From positions 124,001 through 188,000 of the forward strand of contig JAHLLA010000004.1 in assembly GCA_020444415.1 (NCBI GenBank): a DNA stretch of 64,000 bases, written 5' to 3'. The stretch is from Bacteroidota bacterium. GTDB taxonomy: Bacteria > Bacteroidota > Bacteroidia > Bacteroidales > F082. Below the pieces are notes generated by a model. It saw only the letters and a program-made list of their open reading frames with translations, searched no databases and had not been told where the DNA came from. How positions within the stretch are numbered: the first letter of the stretch is position 1; each line of letters starts with the position of its first letter. Made by a program: the position numbers and the translations under genes. Positions 1 to 8,320 of the stretch are shown in pieces.

Positions 1-2
1 AC

Positions 3-515
3 CCATATTGCCGTATTACCAAATTAATATTATCCAGTAAAAGAAAATCCAAATGCAACTATGCTGATGAAGGCGTCCTGAAGATGAGGGTTATGCCGGG
101 CGACATCGATGTATTCGGCGAATTAAACAATGGACGATTCCTCACGTTGATGGATTTCGGCCGCTTTGACCTGGCCATACGAACCGGCTTACTGAAGTTT
201 GTCAGAAAACAAAACTGGGGACTTACTGTTGCCGGATCTACCGCTCGATTCCGTTACCGGCTAAGGCTATTTCAAAAGTTCGAACTTCATTCAAAAGTCA
301 TCGGCCACGATGATAAATGGATCTATTTTCATCAGAAAATGCTACGAAAAGGAAAAATACATGCCTCTGCTTTAGTCCGAACCGGCGTCACATCCAAAGA
401 TGGCATCGTCAAGGTTGAGGAGGTTAAAAAACGAATGGATCAGGATTTACACATACCTACACTCCCTGCATGGGCAAAAGCCTGGATCGAAGCAGATGAA
501 ATACATCCGAAATAA
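3..515 (+). CDS. Thioesterase-like (4HBT_2 / hotdog fold) protein, 5' end cut by window
   Basis: The reading frame is open from the first complete codon at position 3 and has an internal ATG at 84. The residues before that ATG (ending EGVLKM) look like continuing protein, so the true start probably lies outside the window. The region RVMPGDIDVFGELNNGRF, followed by LTLMDFGRFDL, matches the N-terminal signature of acyl-CoA thioesterase-like hotdog proteins (THEM6/4HBT_2 group), where the D-x-N/LNNGRY segment forms the active-site helix. The family is expected to hydrolyse or bind acyl-CoA in the cytoplasm; the substrate cannot be told from sequence. It converges on the parvulin gene with a gap of 17 bp. 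Confidence 0.7.
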   Translation, partial: PYCRITKLILSSKRKSKCNYADEGVLKMRVMPGDIDVFGELNNGRFLTLMDFGRFDLAIRTGLLKFVRKQNWGLTVAGSTARFRYRLRLFQKFELHSKVIGHDDKWIYFHQKMLRKGKIHASALVRTGVTSKDGIVKVEEVKKRMDQDLHIPTLPAWAKAWIEADEIHPK

Positions 516-532
516 ATACAGTCCTAAGAAAT

Positions 533-811
533 TTAACTCCGGCTGGTTACTTCCACCAGGTGATAGCCAAATTGTGTCTTTACCGGTCCCTGAACCTCAT
601 TTATGGGTGCGCTAAATACCACCTCATCAAATTCTTTTACCATCATGCCGGGGCTGAATGTGCCCAGGTTGCCACCATCCCGTGATGAAGGACATGTAGA
701 ATATTCTTTCGCAACAACGGCAAAATCTTCGCCATTTTCAATTTTACTTTTTAACTCGTTGCATTTATCTTCGGTAGCTACTAAAATATGGCGTGCACTG
801 GCTTTTGTCAT
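533..811 (-). CDS. Parvulin-type peptidyl-prolyl cis-trans isomerase (PpiC-like, 92 aa)
   Basis: A single rotamase domain of about 92 residues with no signal peptide, the size of E. coli PpiC (93 aa). Parvulin hallmarks are visible: ARHILV near the N-terminus, the GGNLGTFSPGMMVKEFDEVVF segment in the middle (the GxLG.f..g.mv..Fe..vf pattern), and TQFGYHLVEV at the C-terminus. It should catalyse prolyl isomerisation in the cytoplasm. I chose the ATG at 811 over the upstream start at 847 because a TAnnTTTG promoter box on the minus strand (845-852) overlaps the longer start. Confidence 0.9.
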   Translation of the reverse strand: MTKASARHILVATEDKCNELKSKIENGEDFAVVAKEYSTCPSSRDGGNLGTFSPGMMVKEFDEVVFSAPINEVQGPVKTQFGYHLVEVTSRS

Positions 812-844
812 CGTATTTCTTTTTTTAATGTGAATAATGAACGG

Positions 845-852
845 CAAAACTA
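845..852 (-). promoter_or_regulatory. -7 promoter box TAGTTTTG for the parvulin gene
   Basis: Minus strand TAGTTTTG matches the Bacteroidota housekeeping -7 consensus TAnnTTTG and lies 34 nt upstream of the ATG at 811. No convincing -33 element was identified. Confidence 0.5.
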
Positions 853-930
853 CAAAAATGAATGAATTGACCAGAGAAACCGTAGTTTAAAAATCATCCC
901 ATCTCAAGCTTCCACTTCATTTGATTTAAT

Positions 931-938
931 TAACTTTG
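931..938 (+). promoter_or_regulatory. -7 promoter box TAACTTTG for pepD
   Basis: An exact match to TAnnTTTG, 21 nt upstream of the pepD ATG. Confidence 0.5.
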
Positions 939-958
939 AAGCATCAAAAAATAATACC

Positions 959-2425
959 ATGAATGAACATATACTTGAATTAGAACCATCCTCCATCTGG
1001 AAATATTTTAAAGAAATACTGGCCATCCCACGGCCTTCAAAAAAAGAAGAAAAGATCATCGAATATTTGCTTGATTTCGGGAAGAAACATATTCTGGAAA
1101 CAACCCAGGATGAAGTAGGAAATGTATTGATCAGGAAACCGGCAACCTTGGGTATGGAAAACAGAAAATCGGTGGTGCTGCAAAGCCACATTGATATGGT
1201 GTGCGAAAAAAACAGCGATAAAGAACACGACTTTGAAAAAGACCCCATTGAAACTTTTATAAAAGATGGATGGGTGTATGCCAACGGAACAACACTGGGT
1301 GCTGACGATGGCATTGGCGTTGCTGCCCAACTGGCCATCCTGGCAGCTGACGACATCCAGCATGGCCCCATCGAATGTTTGTTTACTGTAGACGAAGAAA
1401 CCGGATTATCAGGTGCTTTCGGCCTTCAGCCCGGTTTTTTAAAAAGTGAGATTTTACTGAACCTCGACTCGGAAGACGAAGGACAATTATTTATCGGTTG
1501 CGCCGGCGGACAGGATACACTGGCCTGGTTGCCTTACGATCTCGAAGATGCACCCGGTGATCATAAAGCCTACAAAATTATGGTTTCAGGCCTGAAAGGA
1601 GGCCACTCGGGTGACGATATCAATAAGGGGTTGGGTAATGCAAATAAAATGCTTAACCGTTTCCTTTGGACATACAGGGAACAGTTTGAACTGAAACTAC
1701 ACTCCTTTGATGGTGGCAACCTTAGAAATGCCATTGCCCGCGAAGCCTATGCCATCATCCTGGTGCCTGAAAAATCATCACAGTTTTTGGTAGCCGAAAT
1801 AAAAGGCTTTGAAGAAATGTTAAGGAATGAATTCCACGTAACTGAACCCAATTTAATGCTGAATATTGAAGAATCAGATGTTCCGGACACGGTGATTGAC
1901 AACGATTCGTTCATGGAATTATGTAACGCCATTTATGCCTGTCCACATGGCGTAATCGCCATGTCGCAGGAAATTGATGATTTTGTGGAAACATCCACCA
2001 ATCTGGCTTCTGTGAAATTTGTTGAGGGCAATGAAGTAAAAATAACCACCAGCCAGCGCAGTTCGGTCGAGTCTGAAAAAAATGACATTACCAATATGGT
2101 TACCAGCGTATTTAAACTGGCAGGCGGACGCACAAAAACAACGGATGGCTACCCGGGATGGACCCCAAACCCGAATTCTGAAATTGTTGATTTAACAGTT
2201 AAACATTATAAGGAGTTGTTCAAAACCGAACCTGAAGTGCTGGCCATTCATGCCGGTTTGGAATGTGGATTGATCGGTGACAAATACCCACGGATGGATA
2301 TGATCTCATATGGTCCTACCATCAAAGGCGCACATTCACCAGACGAGCGGTTGGAAATCGAAAGTGTGAAAAAATTCTGGGACTTGACCATTGATGTGTT
2401 AAAAAACATCCCTTTGAATAAGTAG
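959..2425 (+). CDS. pepD: Aminoacyl-histidine dipeptidase (cytosol non-specific dipeptidase, M20C)
   Basis: A 488-residue M20-family metallopeptidase, the normal length for PepD. It hydrolyses dipeptides such as Xaa-His in the cytoplasm with two zinc ions. Expected metal and catalytic positions are visible: QSHIDMV near residue 78, GADDGIG near 116, VDEETG near 145 (catalytic and bridging glutamates), LDSEDEG near 168, HAGLECG near 430 and KGAHSPDE near 455. It begins at an ATG 21 nt after a good -7 box. It stands alone between the divergent parvulin gene and the downstream receptor gene, which has its own promoter box. Confidence 0.95.
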   Translation: MNEHILELEPSSIWKYFKEILAIPRPSKKEEKIIEYLLDFGKKHILETTQDEVGNVLIRKPATLGMENRKSVVLQSHIDMVCEKNSDKEHDFEKDPIETFIKDGWVYANGTTLGADDGIGVAAQLAILAADDIQHGPIECLFTVDEETGLSGAFGLQPGFLKSEILLNLDSEDEGQLFIGCAGGQDTLAWLPYDLEDAPGDHKAYKIMVSGLKGGHSGDDINKGLGNANKMLNRFLWTYREQFELKLHSFDGGNLRNAIAREAYAIILVPEKSSQFLVAEIKGFEEMLRNEFHVTEPNLMLNIEESDVPDTVIDNDSFMELCNAIYACPHGVIAMSQEIDDFVETSTNLASVKFVEGNEVKITTSQRSSVESEKNDITNMVTSVFKLAGGRTKTTDGYPGWTPNPNSEIVDLTVKHYKELFKTEPEVLAIHAGLECGLIGDKYPRMDMISYGPTIKGAHSPDERLEIESVKKFWDLTIDVLKNIPLNK

Positions 2426-2451
2426 TTTTTCCTTATGCACCGTTAAATTTT

Positions 2452-2459
2452 TAATTTTG
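2452..2459 (+). promoter_or_regulatory. -7 promoter box TAATTTTG for the TonB-dependent receptor
   Basis: Matches TAnnTTTG and lies 34 nt before the ATG at 2494. No obvious Zur or Fur operator was recognised around it. Confidence 0.45.
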
Positions 2460-2493
2460 GGCTTCATTTTTTATCCCAAATAAAACTATTTGT

Positions 2494-4788
2494 ATGGATA
2501 TAGGTCCTAAATTAGCACTGTACATTTTCCTGTTTTTGACTAGTTTTCAAGTTTTTTCGCAGAATTCTATTAGTGGGAAAACAACGGACAAAGAAAACGG
2601 TAGTTCGTTGCCGGGTGTAAATGTTTTTATCCATGAACTTTCTATTGGAACAACTTCAGACAAGGATGGTGATTATAAACTGGAAAACCTGCCAAACGGA
2701 GAATTTATCATTCATTATTCATTTGTAGGATACCAAACCATCCACAAAAAGGTTTTTCTTAACGGTAGCAATTTTAATTTTGATGTGGCCCTTGAAACAA
2801 AGGTCATTGAAGGTGATGAGGTTGTGGTATCGGGAAATTTCAGTAGTACCCAACACGACAATACAATTAAAGTTAGCACACTCGGAATTAAACAGATTAA
2901 CAGGACCAGTGATCCAAGTCTTATGGCAAGCATCACAGAAGTTCCCGGGGTAAATATGATCTCAAAAGGACCTGGCGTTGTAACGCCCGTTATCAGGGGA
3001 TTGTCATTGAACAATATACTTGTTCTGAATAACAGTGTTCCGATGCAGAATTTTCAATTCTCAGCTGACCATCCCTATTTGCTTGATGAAAATGGTTTAA
3101 AAAGTGTTGAGATCATAAAAGGGCCGGCATCATTAATCTATGGGTCTGGCGCAGTAGGTGGTGTGATAAATTTGTTGCCAGAAGAAGTTGCAAGGGCAGG
3201 AACGATTAGCGGAGAATATTCCTTAAGATATTTCAGCAATACGGTCGGAGCACTTTCTAACCTTGGCGTAAAAGGAAACCAAAATGGTTTTGTATGGAGT
3301 GTACGGGGAGGAATTAACAGCAACAAAGACTACATACAGGGCAACAATCAGTTTGTTCCAAATTCACGTTTTAATAGCTACAACGTGAAGGCTGATGCTG
3401 GAATAATAAGAAAAATTGGCAATTTCCGAATCTTTTACACCCACAACAAAAGCAACTTTGGCATGGCCGTTGAACCGGCCTTTTCGCTGGTTACTGAAAA
3501 CCAGAGAAAGAATGAAGTGTGGTACCAGGATTTAACCGATAACCTGCTTATGTCGCAAAACAGGTTCTTTATTAACAAAGTAAAAATTGATTTTGACCTC
3601 TCATACCAAAACAACAACCGGAAATTGAAGGGACAAGCTAACGACAGCATTGACAATATGGTGGATATGACCCTTCAAACATTCTCCTACCGGCTGAAAG
3701 CGGCCCATACCTTTAATCAAAAATTCAGGATGGTTACGGGAATTCAGGGACTTTATCAGAATAATGAAAACGGGGAAGCTCCCGATCATGTTTTGCCTGA
3801 TGCTACCTTAAATGACATTTCACTTTATGCACTCCTGCAATATGAATTTACGAAATTAAAAATTGAAGGTGGACTAAGATACAGCTATCGCAACATTGAT
3901 GTTCCTTTCCAGGAAGCAGGCGGAGGCCACAGCCACGATGAGGAAGAAGAACACGAAGAAGAACATGAGGAGGATGAAGAATACATTGAATTTAACAACC
4001 ATTACAACAACCTGAGCGCATCAATTGGTGCTACATGGACCATAAATGAGCAAAACCTGATCCGTTTAAACCTTGCTTCTGCTTTCAGGGCGCCAAACCT
4101 TGCCGAACTCACGCAGCATGGTAAACACGGTGTACGCTTTGAAGAAGGAAATCCTGACCTGCAAATTCAGCAAAACCTTGAATTAGATCTTGGATATCAT
4201 CTGCACACTCGGCACACATCACTAGACATTTCTGTATTCTACAACCACGTATTTAATTACATCCACCTCGCTCCCACCACCGATACAACCGAAGACGGGG
4301 ATTTCATTTACAGGTATTTACAGGCCGAAGCAAAGCTTTATGGAGGAGAAGCTTCATTGCATATACACCCTCAACCCGTTCATTGGCTACACATACTGGC
4401 AACTTATTCGCAAACAATTGGGCAATACGCAACCGGAGACTACCTTCCCTTAATCCCGGCATCTGATCTATACCTGGAAATCAGGCTCGAAAAACAACAA
4501 TGGAAATTTTTAAGAAACATATACCTTGAAGGGGGTGTAGATATCGTATTTGCTCAAGAACATCCATCCGAATACGAAACAAATACCCCCGCTTACAATC
4601 TTGTAAATATGGGTTTTGGTTTCGACATCCAATGTAAACGGAACCTTGTCAATTTTAACATAAAAGTATCCAACCTATTGAATATCAATTACTACGATCA
4701 TCTATCCAGTTTGCAATATCTCGATATTTACAATATGGGGCGGAATATTTCGGTTTCTTTAAAAATTCCCTTTACGCTTAAAAATTAA
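2494..4788 (+). CDS. TonB-dependent receptor, probably a ZnuD-like zinc/metal receptor
   Basis: A 764-residue outer-membrane receptor. Order: signal peptide ending near FSQN (about residue 24), carboxypeptidase-regulatory-like beta-sandwich (about 26-110), plug domain (about 115-230, with VEIIKGPASLIYGSGAVGGV), then a TonB-dependent barrel to the C-terminus. An extracellular loop contains GGHSHDEEEEHEEEHEEDEE, a His/acid-rich stretch typical of zinc-capturing loops. The motif SAFRAPNLAELTQHGKHG followed by a FEEGNPDL-type segment resembles the corresponding ZnuD region. Import of Zn2+ (or a similar transition metal) is therefore inferred; another metal or metal chelate is possible. No transporter partner is adjacent. 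Confidence 0.8.
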   Translation: MDIGPKLALYIFLFLTSFQVFSQNSISGKTTDKENGSSLPGVNVFIHELSIGTTSDKDGDYKLENLPNGEFIIHYSFVGYQTIHKKVFLNGSNFNFDVALETKVIEGDEVVVSGNFSSTQHDNTIKVSTLGIKQINRTSDPSLMASITEVPGVNMISKGPGVVTPVIRGLSLNNILVLNNSVPMQNFQFSADHPYLLDENGLKSVEIIKGPASLIYGSGAVGGVINLLPEEVARAGTISGEYSLRYFSNTVGALSNLGVKGNQNGFVWSVRGGINSNKDYIQGNNQFVPNSRFNSYNVKADAGIIRKIGNFRIFYTHNKSNFGMAVEPAFSLVTENQRKNEVWYQDLTDNLLMSQNRFFINKVKIDFDLSYQNNNRKLKGQANDSIDNMVDMTLQTFSYRLKAAHTFNQKFRMVTGIQGLYQNNENGEAPDHVLPDATLNDISLYALLQYEFTKLKIEGGLRYSYRNIDVPFQEAGGGHSHDEEEEHEEEHEEDEEYIEFNNHYNNLSASIGATWTINEQNLIRLNLASAFRAPNLAELTQHGKHGVRFEEGNPDLQIQQNLELDLGYHLHTRHTSLDISVFYNHVFNYIHLAPTTDTTEDGDFIYRYLQAEAKLYGGEASLHIHPQPVHWLHILATYSQTIGQYATGDYLPLIPASDLYLEIRLEKQQWKFLRNIYLEGGVDIVFAQEHPSEYETNTPAYNLVNMGFGFDIQCKRNLVNFNIKVSNLLNINYYDHLSSLQYLDIYNMGRNISVSLKIPFTLKN

Positions 4789-5369
4789 AAACCGACACCA
4801 AAGCCAATACGTATTACTGGATTGGGTTGGTAATAATATAAATGATGTGAGTTATCCAACACATTGAATAAAATTGCAATAGATGCAAATGCCCTTCCCA
4901 TACTTTGATAATATCCTCCCCCAATCAATAAACTATTGATCCATTCCCTGTCTGAAAAAGAATAAGACGGATTGTCAAAGTTCAAGGCTTCATACTCAAC
5001 CTGTGCAAATAACCCTTTAAATATAACATAGCGGCCAAATCCTCCAATGCCAAAATGATGTAGATTTTCTCTCTGATCATAAGCTACTTCATAGCTATTC
5101 CATATATAACTAAAACGTGCCCCAACATGAAAAGCAGGTGTTACTTTGTAGCCTACCAATGGAGATACTTCAACGTATGCGCTATATGAAGAAAATCCAG
5201 CACCCAGCATCCCACCTAAGAACCACCGGTCCCGTTTTTGTAGGGGCTGTTTCTTTTCCTGTTTTCGTACCACGGTATCATTACTTGTATTTTGGTATTG
5301 TGCATAAGATATTACAACACTACCAGATAATAATAAGAGGAGAATAAAATACTTGAACTGTTTGATCAT
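4785..5369 (-). CDS. Outer-membrane beta-barrel protein of unknown function
   Basis: The start at 5369 is preferred over the ORF extension to 5420 because MIKQFKYFILLLLLSG begins a clean signal peptide ending near SYAQ. The mature part (about 170 aa) has alternating aromatic and small residues, repeated Gly-rich turns (GGMLGAGFSSYSAY, GIGGFGRYV, GGGYYQSMG) and a C-terminal strand ending in GFGVGF, as expected for a small eight-stranded barrel. No function can be assigned. Its stop codon overlaps the end of the convergent receptor gene by 4 bp. Confidence 0.7.
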   Translation of the reverse strand: MIKQFKYFILLLLLSGSVVISYAQYQNTSNDTVVRKQEKKQPLQKRDRWFLGGMLGAGFSSYSAYVEVSPLVGYKVTPAFHVGARFSYIWNSYEVAYDQRENLHHFGIGGFGRYVIFKGLFAQVEYEALNFDNPSYSFSDREWINSLLIGGGYYQSMGRAFASIAILFNVLDNSHHLYYYQPNPVIRIGFGVGF

Positions 5370-5445
5370 ATTATATAGAATTGGTGAATTAAACCGGGCT
5401 AAAATTACAATAAATTCCATATTTCACCGTATTTGAATTGATTGC

Positions 5446-5453
5446 TATATTTG
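5446..5453 (+). promoter_or_regulatory. -7 promoter box TATATTTG for the beta-helix lipoprotein
   Basis: An exact TAnnTTTG match 20 nt upstream of the ATG at 5474. It lies inside the longer possible ORF from 5438, which argues for the downstream start. Confidence 0.45.
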
Positions 5454-5473
5454 CCACCTCAAAAATAAACAGC

Positions 5474-6949
5474 ATGCCTTTAAAACCAATCCTGATAAAG
5501 TTTGCGATCACCAGCATGATCTTTATAGTTGTTTTCAGTGCATGCAAAAAAACTGATCTGATCAGTGACAATCCCGGGATCAAACTGGAATTCTCCAACG
5601 ATTCTGTCATTTTTGATACCGTTTTCACTACCCTGGGTTCCACCACCCACCGTCTGATGGTATACAATCCCTCTGGTAGCCGCATCAGTATTTCAAATAT
5701 TAGGGTTGTGAATGGCGAGAGTTCTCCATATCGTATCAATGTGGATGGCGAATCAGGATACAGCTTCAATAATATTGAGATTGAAGGAGGCGACAGCCTT
5801 TATATATTTGTGAGGGTAACCATCGACCCGACTGATATCAGCAACCCATTCGTGGTGGAAGACGATATCCAGTTCTTCACGAATTCGAATGAGCAAAGTG
5901 TGAAACTGGTGTCGTGGGGGCAAAATGCCAATTATATTATTGCTGACACATATGTAGGAGGCTTCCCCAAGTTTAAAATAGTGGCAGACAGCCTGGAAAC
6001 AGTGCATTGGACCAGTGAAAAACCATATGTTATTTATGGTTACGCCCTGATTAATTCATATGGCGAATTGATCATTGACGAAGGAACAAAAATACATTTC
6101 CATGAAAATTCAGGTTTATGGGCCTATGCTGATGGTTTGCTGAAAGTATATGGTACCATTGAAAATCCTGTATATTTTCGGGGCGACCGGCTGGAACTGG
6201 ATTATTCTGATCTGCCCGGCCAATGGGATCGCATCTGGCTTATGGAAGCGCAGCCCGGACAGCATCACGAAATAAACAATGCCGTTATTGAAAATGGATT
6301 TATTGGCCTGCAGGTCGAATCATTTTTACGCCCTGCCGAAAACCTGGTAAAACTTCATAATGTAACCATTCAGAATATGCAGGGAATTGGCCTGTTTTCG
6401 AGGGTGTACAACGTGGAAGGCGACAACACCGTAATAGCCAATTGCGGTGGCTATTGTTTAGCCGCGACAGGTGGCGGATACTATAATTTCAAACATACCA
6501 CCATTGCTAATTATTGGAGCTATTCGGCACGAAATACACCCGCTGTTTACCTGAACAATTATTTGCTTGATTCAGTTGAACAATCTATTCCGCTGCCCAT
6601 CAATTTCAGCCTGGAAAACAGCATCATTTACGGAAATAACAACAATGAATTTCAAACTGAAATGGTGGCCGGCGCAGATTCTATTTATTTTCTGGATCAT
6701 GTAAGTCTGCGAACAATTCTGAATACCGGTAATTCGGAAAATTTCAATAAGATATGGAAAAATGAAGACCCTTTATTTATAGATGATGATATCAATGATT
6801 ACAGGCTTGATTCATTGTCACCGGCGCGAATGGTTGGCGACATTCAGATAGCTTCAGAAGTACCTTTCGATATTGTGGGCACACAGCGCACCAACAATCC
6901 TGATTTGGGCGCTTACCAGTTTGTTCCCGGTCAGGGAGATCGCTGGTAA
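5474..6949 (+). CDS. Lipoprotein with right-handed parallel beta-helix region
   Basis: A 491-residue protein whose start at 5474 gives a lipoprotein signal (MPLKPILIKFAITSMIF... FSACKK), with the acylated Cys at about residue 24. The N-terminal part resembles an immunoglobulin-like fold (VFTTLGSTTHRLMVYNPSG). From about residue 190 onward short repeats (YGTIENPVYFRGD, NAVIENGFIGLQ, NVTIQNMQGIGL) fit a pectate-lyase-like beta-helix. The enzyme residues of polysaccharide lyases are not evident, so a surface binding or structural role is as likely as catalysis. Anchored in the outer membrane by inference. Confidence 0.7.
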   Translation: MPLKPILIKFAITSMIFIVVFSACKKTDLISDNPGIKLEFSNDSVIFDTVFTTLGSTTHRLMVYNPSGSRISISNIRVVNGESSPYRINVDGESGYSFNNIEIEGGDSLYIFVRVTIDPTDISNPFVVEDDIQFFTNSNEQSVKLVSWGQNANYIIADTYVGGFPKFKIVADSLETVHWTSEKPYVIYGYALINSYGELIIDEGTKIHFHENSGLWAYADGLLKVYGTIENPVYFRGDRLELDYSDLPGQWDRIWLMEAQPGQHHEINNAVIENGFIGLQVESFLRPAENLVKLHNVTIQNMQGIGLFSRVYNVEGDNTVIANCGGYCLAATGGGYYNFKHTTIANYWSYSARNTPAVYLNNYLLDSVEQSIPLPINFSLENSIIYGNNNNEFQTEMVAGADSIYFLDHVSLRTILNTGNSENFNKIWKNEDPLFIDDDINDYRLDSLSPARMVGDIQIASEVPFDIVGTQRTNNPDLGAYQFVPGQGDRW

Positions 6950-6982
6950 AAATTCATTTGGATAATTCTTGGGCAAATTATT

Positions 6983-7080
6983 TGTCATCTCGAAGAAAGC
7001 TTTGCCAAAGGCATTGCGGTAAGAGATTTCATGGAAATCATTGTCATTTCGAACCGAACGAAGCGAGCGTGAGAAATCTC
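6983..7080. repeat. Interspersed repeats of the TGTCATTTCGA...GAGAAATCTC type, two copies
   Basis: Two related units lie in tandem. The first (6983-7030) begins TGTCATCTCGAAG and ends AAGAGATTTC; the second (7042-7080) begins TGTCATTTCGAAC and ends GTGAGAAATCTC. They resemble each other and, in design, the TGTCACTCTGA elements at 25837 and 26283. They sit after the lipoprotein stop in a 278-bp gene-free stretch. I see no ORF, so they are probably REP-like or MITE-like remnants. Confidence 0.55.
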
Positions 7081-7104
7081 ACAGATGAATTGGGAACCCA
7101 CGCT

Positions 7105-7151
7105 CTTCCAGATTTGAAATCTGGAAGTAAATAATATTGGATTTGAAATCC
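7105..7151. repeat. Palindromes with a GATTTGAAATC core
   Basis: CTTCCAGATTT-G-AAATCTGGAAG (7105-7127) is a perfect 11-bp inverted repeat with a one-base centre. A shorter palindrome with the same centre, GGATTT-G-AAATCC, follows at 7139-7151. The same short core used twice within 50 bp suggests an interspersed palindrome family rather than one terminator. Confidence 0.55.
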
Positions 7152-7227
7152 ATTTAACCAGATATTCTTTCATTCGGGGTTGAGCCAAAAGCACTCCGGT
7201 GGAGCAAATCCCAAATAGCGGAGAAAA

Positions 7228-8202
7228 TTATTTAAACATATTATCCAAAGCAATTCCAAACAATTTTGTCAGGCTCATCCCATAATCAGCCGCCATCTGG
7301 GGCAATATACTTTCTTCGGTCATTCCGGGAATGGTATTCACTTCAATAAAATACAAGCTTTCCTCACTCAATATATAATCGAACCTTACAAATCCTTTGC
7401 ACCCCAATTGTTTGAATAAAAATGCCGATAAGGTTTTGATATCCTGCTCCGAGTCTAAATCAATATCTGCCGGGGTGATCTCATCTGCCAGCGTTTTGGT
7501 ATACTTGGCCTCGTAATCGAAGAATTCCTTCTTGCTGATAATCTCCGTCAGAGGAAATACAATCAGTTCTTCGCCTTTATTGATCATACCGCAGGTCAGC
7601 TCGCGCCCACTGATAAATCTTTCAACCAATATCTGGTTATCTTCTGCAAAAGCCTTACTTACAGCCTCAGGAAACTGGAGGCGATCACTTACTTTTGAAA
7701 TACCTACGCTGGAACCACTTCTCGACGGCTTCACAAAAACAGGTAAGCCAAGGGTTCCAATAACCTGATCCAGATCAACTGTTTCACCTTTAAAAAACGT
7801 TAAAGAATCAGCCACCTGAACCCCGTACGAACTAACAAATTTATTACACAAATGTTTATTAAATGTCAGCGCAGAAGTATCCTGATCACAACAAGTATAA
7901 GGCATATGGATTAAATCAAAATAACCTTGTATTTTTCCATCTTCTCCGGGGGTGCCATGTATGGCATTGAAAACACCTTCAAATTTCAGTTTACCAGTTT
8001 CAAGAGGTAAACTAAAATCATTTTTATCGATAAAATGTTTAATCCCTTTTTCATCTTTATAAAACCATTCCTTCCCCTTCATTTCGACAAGGTATCCCTC
8101 GTATTTACTCCTGTTTAAGTGGTTTTGTACCACATGTGCACTTTTCATGGAGATTTCATACTCACCGGAGTCTCCACCACAAATAATGGCTATTTTTTTC
8201 AT
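7228..8202 (-). CDS. ddl: D-alanine--D-alanine ligase
   Basis: 324 residues, normal for Ddl. ATP-dependent ligation of two D-Ala for peptidoglycan precursors in the cytoplasm. Visible: IICGGDSGEYEISMKSA at the N-terminus (substrate-binding Glu), the ATP-grasp region with VFVKPSRSGSSVGISKV, ELTCGMI, and C-terminal FVRFDYIL ... YFIEVNTIPGMTEESI carrying the Mg-binding Asp and Glu/Asn. Divergent from the PASTA-protein operon with separate promoter boxes in the 118-bp gap. In many Bacteroidota ddl neighbours a PASTA protein and rluD, as here. Confidence 0.96.
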   Translation of the reverse strand: MKKIAIICGGDSGEYEISMKSAHVVQNHLNRSKYEGYLVEMKGKEWFYKDEKGIKHFIDKNDFSLPLETGKLKFEGVFNAIHGTPGEDGKIQGYFDLIHMPYTCCDQDTSALTFNKHLCNKFVSSYGVQVADSLTFFKGETVDLDQVIGTLGLPVFVKPSRSGSSVGISKVSDRLQFPEAVSKAFAEDNQILVERFISGRELTCGMINKGEELIVFPLTEIISKKEFFDYEAKYTKTLADEITPADIDLDSEQDIKTLSAFLFKQLGCKGFVRFDYILSEESLYFIEVNTIPGMTEESILPQMAADYGMSLTKLFGIALDNMFK

Positions 8203-8225
8203 CTACGTAAATGCTTAATAATTTT

Positions 8226-8233
8226 TAACTTTG
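8226..8233 (+). promoter_or_regulatory. -7 promoter box TAACTTTG for the PASTA/T9SS/rluD operon
   Basis: Exact TAnnTTTG match on the plus strand, 87 nt before the ATG at 8321. It lies head-to-head with the ddl box at 8264-8271. Confidence 0.45.
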
Positions 8234-8263
8234 CCACTTACAGAAACAATATATTCCATCAAA

Positions 8264-8271
8264 CAAAGTTA
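8264..8271 (-). promoter_or_regulatory. -7 promoter box TAACTTTG for ddl
   Basis: The minus strand reads TAACTTTG 61 nt upstream of the ddl ATG. The divergent box at 8226 lies on the ddl side of this one, so the two transcripts would overlap at their 5' ends. Confidence 0.45.
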
Positions 8272-8320
8272 TGTGAATATGTTGTCTGCACAAGGTTTTC
8301 AATCGCTAAATTAACATTTA

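Noticed and set aside
904-1371. 155-codon antisense frame opposite pepD
   Set aside because: The pepD frame is clearly coding with catalytic motifs; the opposite frame has no recognisable domain and is its shadow.
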